Source of the DNA: Chloroflexota bacterium
Lineage (GTDB): Bacteria; Chloroflexota; Limnocylindria; Limnocylindrales; CSP1-4
Reading direction: 5' to 3'
NCBI GenBank assembly: GCA_003158495.1
Contig: PMJT01000014.1
Span: 5,994-11,949, forward strand
DNA length: 5,956 nt
This document shows, piece after piece, positions 1 to 4,979 of the stretch (position 1 is its first letter; each line of letters starts with the position of its first letter). The position numbers were made by a program, and so were the translations under genes. The notes under the pieces are model-generated. The model was not told where the DNA came from and ran no database searches. It saw only the letters and a program-made list of their open reading frames with translations.

Positions 1-1659
1 ACTCAGCTGATCCTCGACGCCGCCCACGCGGTCGTGACCCACAACACCTCGCGCAAGAACAAGAAGCTCTGGACGGAGAACAGCGGCGGCAAGCAGATCG
101 CCCGCTTCGAGGCCTACAACGAGGAAGAAGAGGCGGAGTGGATCGCGCGCCAGATCGAGGAACTAACCGGCGCTCGCACCTCGATCCTGACCCGCCGCGC
201 CGACGACGACGCCGAGCGCTGGGAGCGCGGCGATGTGGCCGTCATGTATCGCACCAACGCCCAGTCCCGCGCCATCGAAGAAGCGTTCCTGCGCTACAGC
301 ATCCGCTACCAGCTGGTCGGCGGGACGCGCTTCTACCAGCGACGCGAGGTTAAGGACGCACTGGCGTACCTGCGCGTGCTCCGCAGCGACACGGACCAGG
401 TCAGCTTCGAGAGGATCGTGAACGTCCCGGCCAGGGGCATCGGCGAGAAGAGCCTCGAGGAGCTGCGGGTCTCCGCTGCCGGCGGACGGACGATCCGGCC
501 GCCCGTCGAAGGCGCGCCCGAGCCGACATATTGGAGCGCAATCGTCGATGGCGCCGATGGGCGCCTCGAGGCGCTGGGTTCGCGGGCGAGGACATCCCTG
601 GGCGGCTTCGCGGCGCTGATCGCAAAGCTCAGGACGAGGATCGGAGTTCTGCCGCTGCCGGAGATGCTGGACGCGGTGCTGGAGGAGTCCGGCTATCGGG
701 CCATGCTGGCCGACGGCTCCGAGGAGGGCGAGGACCGCTGGGCGAACCTGCTCGAACTGCGCTCGGTCACCACCCGGTACGACGACCTCACGCCGGATGA
801 CGCCCTGGACCGCTTCCTGGAGGAGACGGCCCTGGTCGCCGACCAGGATTCGTACGAAGCGGGTGCGGACGCCGTCACTCTGATCACACTGCACGCTGCC
901 AAGGGCCTCGAATTCCCGGTCGTCTTCATCGCCGGCCTGGAAGAAGGCGTCTTCCCGCACAGCCGCTCGCTCGACGACGAGAAGCAACTCGAGGAGGAGA
1001 GGCGGCTAGCCTACGTCGGCATCACCCGCGCCAAGCGGCGCCTGTTCCTGTCGCATGCGGCCAGGCGAGCTACATGGGGCCAGGGCGGCCTCTCCGTGCC
1101 GAGCCGGTTCCTCTTCGAGATCCCGGCCGCGCTGATGAGCGGCCCGCGGCTCGGGCAGCCCGAGGACTTCGACGACGACGTCGGCCAGATAGACCCGGAC
1201 CTCGTCTTCGGGCGGCGGCTCGGGAGCAGGTTCGGGACGCCGATCCGGGCCGGTGGGGGAGCGTATCGCAGCGGCAGCGGCCAGCCCGGCGCACCCAGGC
1301 CGGGGGAGCAGTTCCGCACGACCCGCGACCTCGGGGCAAAGCGAGAGGCCTACGACTCCGGGGCCCGCTCCGGCAGCCTGGACGTTCCGCCTGGGGCAGC
1401 GCCCCGCAACGCGGCCTCCGAGTCGGGCTCGGCCGGCCGGCCGGCATCGCAGCGTCCGCCCGTGGCGGCGAGGCCGCGGATCCCCGGCGAGCGCCAGTTC
1501 CGGGACGGCGATCGCGTCCGCCATGCCAGGCTCGGCGATGGCATCGTCGTGACCTCCAAGTTGACTCGCAACGATGAAGAGGTCACCGTCGCCTTCTCCA
1601 ACGGCGGCGGCGTGAAGACACTTCTGGCGAGTATCGCCAACCTTGAATTGCTCGGCTGA
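1..1659 (+). CDS. pcrA: PcrA/UvrD-type SF1A DNA helicase, 5'-truncated by the window edge
   Basis: ATP-dependent 3'-5' DNA helicase of the UvrD/PcrA/Rep family, acting in the cytoplasm in repair, replication restart and removal of stalled RNA polymerase. The frame is open from base 1 and its first residues (TQLILDAAHAVVTHN) match the family's domain 2A entry, so the GTG at 34 is internal. 552 residues are present; roughly the first 200-300 (Walker A, motifs I-III) lie upstream. Residue numbers count from base 1. Motif IV is near 79-92 (VAVMYRTNAQSRA), followed by VGGTRFYQRREVKDALAYLR and NVPARGIG. Motif V is near 292-306 (VTLITLHAAKGLEFP) and motif VI near 332-348 (EERRLAYVGITRAKRRL). A Gly/Arg/Pro/Ser-rich linker of about 120 residues leads to a C-terminal Tudor-like domain at 500-552 (GDRVRHARLGDG..VAF..GGVKTLLASIANLELL), which in PcrA/UvrD contacts RNA polymerase. 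Motifs V and VI look intact. PcrA rather than UvrD is a naming choice. Confidence 0.97.
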   Translation, partial: TQLILDAAHAVVTHNTSRKNKKLWTENSGGKQIARFEAYNEEEEAEWIARQIEELTGARTSILTRRADDDAERWERGDVAVMYRTNAQSRAIEEAFLRYSIRYQLVGGTRFYQRREVKDALAYLRVLRSDTDQVSFERIVNVPARGIGEKSLEELRVSAAGGRTIRPPVEGAPEPTYWSAIVDGADGRLEALGSRARTSLGGFAALIAKLRTRIGVLPLPEMLDAVLEESGYRAMLADGSEEGEDRWANLLELRSVTTRYDDLTPDDALDRFLEETALVADQDSYEAGADAVTLITLHAAKGLEFPVVFIAGLEEGVFPHSRSLDDEKQLEEERRLAYVGITRAKRRLFLSHAARRATWGQGGLSVPSRFLFEIPAALMSGPRLGQPEDFDDDVGQIDPDLVFGRRLGSRFGTPIRAGGGAYRSGSGQPGAPRPGEQFRTTRDLGAKREAYDSGARSGSLDVPPGAAPRNAASESGSAGRPASQRPPVAARPRIPGERQFRDGDRVRHARLGDGIVVTSKLTRNDEEVTVAFSNGGGVKTLLASIANLELLG

Positions 1660-1717
1660 CTACTATTCCGCAGGGACGGCTGACGCCGGCCCGCAACGCA
1701 GACCTAAGTGAAGGTGG

Positions 1718-2290
1718 ATGGCCCCGAAGATGACCAAGTCCAACGTATCGAGAGCCAGTCGGGCCAAGATCGGCGGCAAGTCCGCGGTAGAACCGTGCGC
1801 CTGCTGCGGCATTGCCCCCGACGCCCAGGGCCGTCCCTTCTCGGTGACCTTCGGTCTTCCGGACGTTTACTTCCAGATAGAGGAAGAACTTCTCGACACC
1901 TGGGGCGACGACCCGTTCCTGGCGATCAAGAACGTCGGCTTTTTCCTCAGGGTCCTGATGCCGGTCAATCTGACCGACGGCTTCTCGGTCAACTTCGGAA
2001 CCTGGCTTGAGATCCATGGCGAGGACTTCAAGAAGGCATGGACCAACTGGAACTTCCCCGAGTACGCCGACCTGGAGATCGAGGGCTATGTCGCCAACGC
2101 GATCACCCCGTGGGGCGAATTCCCGCACAAGCTCGTCCGAGCGGTCGTCCGCGACGTCACGCAGGTTCCGTTCCTCGCCTCCTGCCCGGACCCGCTCGTG
2201 ACGCGCATTCTCGGCGACACCTGGCCGCACGCCGAGGTCCTGACGTCGTACTCCGAGCTGCTCAAGCCGGATCCCAAGCTCGAAGGCTGA
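1718..2290 (+). CDS. DUF2199-like protein of unknown function
   Basis: A 190-residue soluble protein without signal peptide or membrane segment. After a basic N-terminal tail (about 1-25, Lys/Arg/Ser-rich) comes a cysteine cluster CACCG at 27-31, then FSVTFGLPD (41-49), GFFLRVLMPVNLTDGFSVNFGTWLEI (74-99) and EDFKKAW (102-108). This order (CxCCG, LPxxFGxPD-like, FFxRxxxPV, F.WGxWxxI, eNFkr) resembles DUF2199 as I remember it; the second half is more divergent. No function is established for the family. The CxCC could bind metal but no second Cys/His pair is obvious, and the only other Cys is 156. The ATG at 1718 is the first possible start because an in-frame TGA lies at 1709. The purine-rich AAGGTGG at 1711-1717 sits too close to it, so ATG 1730 (12 codons shorter) is a real alternative. 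The 58-base gap after the helicase shows no convincing promoter or terminator, so it may be read from upstream. Confidence 0.72.
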   Translation: MAPKMTKSNVSRASRAKIGGKSAVEPCACCGIAPDAQGRPFSVTFGLPDVYFQIEEELLDTWGDDPFLAIKNVGFFLRVLMPVNLTDGFSVNFGTWLEIHGEDFKKAWTNWNFPEYADLEIEGYVANAITPWGEFPHKLVRAVVRDVTQVPFLASCPDPLVTRILGDTWPHAEVLTSYSELLKPDPKLEG

Positions 2291-2292
2291 AC

Positions 2293-2306
2293 GCGGCCCT
2301 TGCCGC
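2293..2306 (+). other. Short GC hairpin just after the DUF2199-like stop
   Basis: GCGGC (2293-2297) and GCCGC (2302-2306) form a perfect 5-bp stem with a CCTT loop, starting 3 bases after the stop codon. It is small and could arise by chance in GC-rich DNA. It may stabilise the mRNA 3' end together with the larger hairpin downstream. Confidence 0.3.
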
Positions 2307-2326
2307 CGGCTCACTCATACGGACTC

Positions 2327-2360
2327 GATCGGCCCGGAACGAAGAGTTTTCGGGCCGGTC
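2327..2360 (+). terminator. Candidate hairpin terminator without U tract
   Basis: GATCGGCCCG (2327-2336) pairs with CGGGCCGGTC (2351-2360) through 10 positions with one G-U. The 14-base loop can add a small inner stem, AAC (2338-2340) with GTT (2346-2348). It lies 36 bases after the DUF2199-like stop and upstream of the next promoter, where a terminator is expected. No T run follows the 3' arm, so it is not a textbook intrinsic terminator. U-less hairpin terminators are reported in high-GC bacteria, but it could instead only protect the transcript end. Confidence 0.5.
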
Positions 2361-2384
2361 GGTGTCGCGCTGTCCGTGCTTGAT

Positions 2385-2413
2385 TTGGCATCTCCAACCT
2401 TTCCGCGTACAGT
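2385..2413 (+). promoter_or_regulatory. Candidate sigma70-type promoter of the glycosyltransferase operon
   Basis: TTGGCA at 2385-2390 (5 of 6 match to TTGACA) and TACAGT at 2408-2413 (4 of 6 to TATAAT) are separated by exactly 17 bases. The stretch around them (2377-2418) is locally less GC-rich than its surroundings. It follows the terminator-like hairpin and precedes the operon, giving a predicted transcription start near 2420 and a leader of about 170 nt. No promoter of comparable quality was seen elsewhere between genes. The call rests on sequence match alone. Confidence 0.5.
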
Positions 2414-2419
2414 GTTTGC

Positions 2420-2590
2420 CGTAGATCAGCATCGGTTCTTGGGGAGGGCAGCCGCCGGCCTGCTCCACCCTGGAGACGGCAGAAAGCCGTCGGCCGGTAG
2501 CCCGGGTTCTGGCGACGCCCGAGGCAGCTCGGATCGATCCGGCAAGACAGGGCCTCGACCTTCTGGCAATCGGCGGCCCGGCAAGGCTGT
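2420..2590 (+). promoter_or_regulatory. Long structured 5' leader of the glycosyltransferase operon
   Basis: A non-coding leader of about 170 nt. CCGGCC (2455-2460) pairs with GGCCGG (2492-2497), and outside it GGGC (2446-2449) can pair with GCCC (2500-2503). Inside sit two hairpins: TCCA-CCC-TGGA (2464-2474) and the perfect 6-bp stem GACGGC/GCCGTC (2475-2480, 2486-2491) with loop AGAAA. Together they make a compact three-way junction. Further on, CGGG (2503-2506) may pair with CCCG (2518-2521) in competition with the outer stem, and GGGCC (2550-2554) with GGCCC (2575-2579), ending just before the ribosome-binding region AAGG (2583-2586). This layout could support attenuation or ligand control, but GC-rich DNA folds readily. 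I cannot assign a known riboswitch class. Confidence 0.35.
2530..2541. repeat. 12-bp perfect palindrome CGGATCGATCCG
   Basis: A perfect dyad centred between 2535 and 2536, about 115 bases after the predicted transcription start and 50 bases before the glycosyltransferase start codon. It could be an operator half-site pair or fold as part of the leader RNA. No matching second copy was seen upstream of the other genes, so its function is open. Confidence 0.3.
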
Positions 2591-3775
2591 ATGGGTTCAC
2601 GCAACGTGTTCGTTGCCACCTACCCGCCGCGACGTTGCGGCATCGCTACTTTCACCCACGACCTGGCGGCTGCCACGGGCGACCTACAGATCGTGGCGCT
2701 GCAGCCGCCCGACGGTCCGCCGGCCTATCCGAGCGAAGTGCGGAACGTCATCAGGCGCGACCACAGGGAGGACTACCTGCGGGTGGCCATGGCCCTGAAC
2801 CGGTCGGACGCGCGGGTTGTCTCGGTCCAGCACGAGTACGGGATCTGGGGCGGGGACGACGGCGAGGCCGTACTGGACTTCGTCGGGGCCCTTCAGATCC
2901 CTGTCGTGACCACTTTGCATACCGTCCCGCAGACCCCAACCGTCGGGCAGCGTCGCATTCTCACGCGGTTGATCGAGGCCAGTGCGGCCGCGGTCGTCAT
3001 GTCCAGGGCGGCGGCGGAACTGCTCGGCCGCAAGTACGCCGTCGATCCCCGCGCTCTGGAGGTCGTGGCTCACGGCGTGCCAGATCTGCCGCTGGTGGAT
3101 CCTGACCTGGTGAAGCCGCGGCTCGGCATGGCGACGGCCCCGATGATCCTGAGCTTCGGGCTCCTCGGACCCGGCAAGGGCTATGAAGCAGTCATCGAGG
3201 CCATGCCCGCGGTTGTACGGGCCTGCCCGACTGCCTACTACGTCATCCTCGGCGCGACCCACCCCGAGTTGCTGCGACGCGAGGGAGAGACGTACCGAAC
3301 TAAGCTCGCCCGGCTGGCCGAGGATCTCGGCGTGGCGGATCACCTCATCTTCGTGAACCGTTTCGTAAGCCGTACCGAACTCGGTAACTGGCTCACCGCG
3401 GCCGACATCTTCGTGACGCCGTACCCGAACCTTGACCAGATCGTGTCCGGGACCCTGGCGTACGCCATGAGCGCCGGCAAGGCTTGCGTGTCTACGCCCT
3501 ACGTCTATGCCGTCGAGATGCTCGAAGCTGGGCGCGGCAGGCTCGTCGAGTCTGGCTCATCGGAGGCGTTGGCCGACGCTCTCACGGAACTCGTCCGTGA
3601 CGACGACCTGCGAAAGCTCGTCGGGCGCAAGGCCTACGACTTCAGCAGAACGATGATCTGGCCGGCCATCGGCGAGAAGTATCGGCGCATCTTCGATCGC
3701 GTCGCCGGGGTGGACATGATTGCCCGCCGCCGCCCGGAAGTGGAAGTGAGTGCCGTCAATGCTCGAGCGCGATGA
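2591..3775 (+). CDS. GT4-family glycosyltransferase (GT-B fold), atypical EX7E subfamily
   Basis: A 394-residue retaining glycosyltransferase, predicted cytoplasmic, that would transfer a sugar from a nucleotide-sugar donor to an unidentified acceptor. The N-terminal Rossmann half begins VFVATYPPRRCGIATFTHDL (6-25), the hallmark of a GT4-like subfamily. HEYGIWGG (81-88), VTTLHTV (106-112) and AHGVPD (160-165) follow. The C-terminal donor-binding half has SFGLLGPGKG (188-197), FVNRFVSRTEL, AADIFVTPYPN and SGTLAYAMSAGKACVSTPY. The usual E-x7-E donor motif is replaced by Gln283-x7-Tyr291; from memory this is characteristic of the PPRRCGIATF subfamily, not damage. ATG 2591 is preceded by a weak AAGG at 2583-2586 and places the conserved N-terminus six residues in. 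It is the first gene of an operon with a barrel protein and a GH130 protein, and its stop overlaps an ATG as ATGA. Donor and acceptor cannot be read from sequence; the GH130 neighbour makes a mannosyl product plausible. Confidence 0.92.
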   Translation: MGSRNVFVATYPPRRCGIATFTHDLAAATGDLQIVALQPPDGPPAYPSEVRNVIRRDHREDYLRVAMALNRSDARVVSVQHEYGIWGGDDGEAVLDFVGALQIPVVTTLHTVPQTPTVGQRRILTRLIEASAAAVVMSRAAAELLGRKYAVDPRALEVVAHGVPDLPLVDPDLVKPRLGMATAPMILSFGLLGPGKGYEAVIEAMPAVVRACPTAYYVILGATHPELLRREGETYRTKLARLAEDLGVADHLIFVNRFVSRTELGNWLTAADIFVTPYPNLDQIVSGTLAYAMSAGKACVSTPYVYAVEMLEAGRGRLVESGSSEALADALTELVRDDDLRKLVGRKAYDFSRTMIWPAIGEKYRRIFDRVAGVDMIARRRPEVEVSAVNARAR

Positions 3776-3834
3776 GCACCGACTTCCGGCGTCCCGACGG
3801 CCGCCGAATTCGCATCGCGCCCGCCCGGCAATGA
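3772..3834 (+). CDS. Possible 20-codon coupling mini-ORF between glycosyltransferase and barrel genes
   Basis: An ATG at 3772 overlaps the glycosyltransferase stop as ATGA. The frame runs 20 codons and ends in TGA 3832-3834, which itself overlaps the ATG at 3831 of the next gene as ATGA. The product would be a small Arg-rich peptide (starts MSTDFRRPDG) with no recognisable motif. Codons in this frame end in G or C 15 times out of 19 after the start, more often than the alternative frame across the same bases. It may be a translational relay, a remnant of a linker from an ancestral fusion, or chance. Confidence 0.2.
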   Translation: MSTDFRRPDGRRIRIAPARQ

Positions 3835-4979
3835 GATTGGCGCCCCGTCCCCTGTATCCGGTAAGCAGAATCCACCTGGCGGCAATGGTCGACGACACGG
3901 GAATGTGGCAGCACGCCCGGGGCGTCGAACCGGACCCGCAGTTCGGCTACTGCACCGACGACGTCGCCCGCCTGCTCGTCGTGGAAGTGCTCCACTCGCA
4001 GGTGCTTCCAGCCGGCGCGCTGAGCGCCGACATCCGGCGTTCCCTCACCTTCCTCAGCGACGCCTTCGATCGCACCACGGGCCGGTTTCTCAACTTTCGC
4101 GGCGCAGACGGCTCGTGGCTCGATGCCGGGGGATCGGAGGATAGCCACGCCCGTGCGCTGGCCGGACTCGCAGCGGTCATGGCCGAGATGTCTAGCACGG
4201 AGGAGGCCGAGAGTGCCCGCCTGCTCTTCAATCGCGCCCTGCCGGCGGTAGCCGGTTTCGGGGCCATTAGATCCATTTCCCGGGCGATCGTGGCCTGCGA
4301 TTGGGCATGCCGGGCGGGTCTCGATGCGGCCGTCATGCCGACACTCGAAGATCTCTCGGGGCGGCTGTACGCGGCCTTCAACGTCCTCGATCGTGCGCCC
4401 GAGCCGATCGATGCGGACGCCGGACCGATGGCCTGGCCCTGGCCGGAACCCGTCCTGACCTACGAGAACGCCCTGATGCCACATGCGCTGATCGTCGCGG
4501 GGGGGCGACTCGGCCGCCCCGCTCTTATCGCCCGCGGTTTGGCCGTACTCGATTGGCTCGTCGCCATCCAGCTGGGCGACGGCGGCGTCTTCTCGCCAAT
4601 CGGCAACCGCGGCTGGTGGCCCCGGACCGGCCGGCGAAGCCGGTTTGACCAGCAGCCGATCGAGGCGGCGACGATGGTGTCGGCCGCGGCCGCGGCTTTT
4701 GGCGCGACTGGAAAGCGCCGCTACCTGCGGGCCGCCGAACAGGCCTACGGCTGGTTCCTGGGCGACAACGACGTCGGTGTCGAGATCGCCGACCCGGTCA
4801 ACGGCGCATGCTGCGACGGTCTTACGCCGGTGGGCGTGAATGTCAACCAAGGCGCCGAGTCCACCCTGATGTGGCTCACCGCGCTGGAGACGATTCGCGG
4901 GCTGCGTCGCGGACCGGCTGCCGCCACGAAGCCGCGCCTCGAAGGCATGCAAGGAGTCGAAATGGGGACACGGAAGTGA
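3831..4979 (+). CDS. (Alpha/alpha)-barrel, glycosidase-like protein of unassigned activity
   Basis: A 382-residue soluble protein with no signal peptide. It matches what I know as the C-terminal module of larger bacterial proteins whose N-terminal half is the PPRRCGIATF-type GT4; here it is a separate gene. Conserved blocks: DDTGMWQHARG (21-31), GYCTDDVARLL (39-49), FLNFRGADGSWLD (86-98), SEDSHARAL (102-110), WPWPEPVLTYENALMPHALI (202-221), FSPIGNRGWW (254-263), FDQQPIEAATMVSA (272-285), WFLGDNDVG (308-316) and GACCDGL.PVGVNVNQGAESTL (325-346). Repeated amphipathic helices with acidic and aromatic residues between them suggest a six-hairpin toroid. Asp43/Asp44, Glu103/Asp104, Glu212 and Glu278 are candidate active-site acids, an inference only. 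The start is uncertain: ATG 3831 fits the domain boundary but lacks a Shine-Dalgarno sequence. GTG 3750 or ATG 3759, behind GGAAGTGAG, would add 24-27 Arg/Pro-rich residues and overlap the upstream gene. Its stop overlaps the GH130 start. Confidence 0.82.
   Translation: MRLAPRPLYPVSRIHLAAMVDDTGMWQHARGVEPDPQFGYCTDDVARLLVVEVLHSQVLPAGALSADIRRSLTFLSDAFDRTTGRFLNFRGADGSWLDAGGSEDSHARALAGLAAVMAEMSSTEEAESARLLFNRALPAVAGFGAIRSISRAIVACDWACRAGLDAAVMPTLEDLSGRLYAAFNVLDRAPEPIDADAGPMAWPWPEPVLTYENALMPHALIVAGGRLGRPALIARGLAVLDWLVAIQLGDGGVFSPIGNRGWWPRTGRRSRFDQQPIEAATMVSAAAAAFGATGKRRYLRAAEQAYGWFLGDNDVGVEIADPVNGACCDGLTPVGVNVNQGAESTLMWLTALETIRGLRRGPAAATKPRLEGMQGVEMGTRK

Noticed and set aside
163..987. 274-residue minus-strand open frame within the helicase gene
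   Set aside because: Opposite a helicase frame with intact motifs IV and V; the composition is typical of an antisense shadow.
1643..1666. Promoter for the DUF2199-like gene from TTGAAT (1643-1648) and TACTAT (1661-1666)
   Set aside because: The spacer is only 12 bases and no -35-like hexamer lies at the proper distance.
1677..1688. Hairpin CGGC-TGAC-GCCG as terminator of the helicase gene
   Set aside because: The stem is only 4 bp with no T run; expected by chance at this GC content.
2446..2515. Cyclic-di-GMP-I (GEMM) riboswitch, suggested by GAAAGCC and GGTAGCCCGGGTT-like strings
   Set aside because: The order and spacing of the conserved GEMM pieces do not fit: there is no GCAAACC..GAAA stem, and the AAAGCC lies within a hairpin. 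A covariance-model search would settle it.
2539..2585. Direct repeat CCGGCAAG at 2539-2546 and 2578-2585
   Set aside because: Eight bases, two copies, GC-rich context, with only a partial third copy; no evidence of more than chance.
2376..2798. 140-residue + strand open frame across the leader and the start of the glycosyltransferase gene
   Set aside because: It overlaps the promoter and the conserved GT4 N-terminus in another frame, and the product is low-complexity Arg/Pro/Ser-rich sequence.
3756..4952. 398-residue open frame on the minus strand opposite the barrel gene
   Set aside because: Third-position GC bias makes long antisense open frames common here. The product has no recognisable motif, while the + strand frame has many conserved family blocks.
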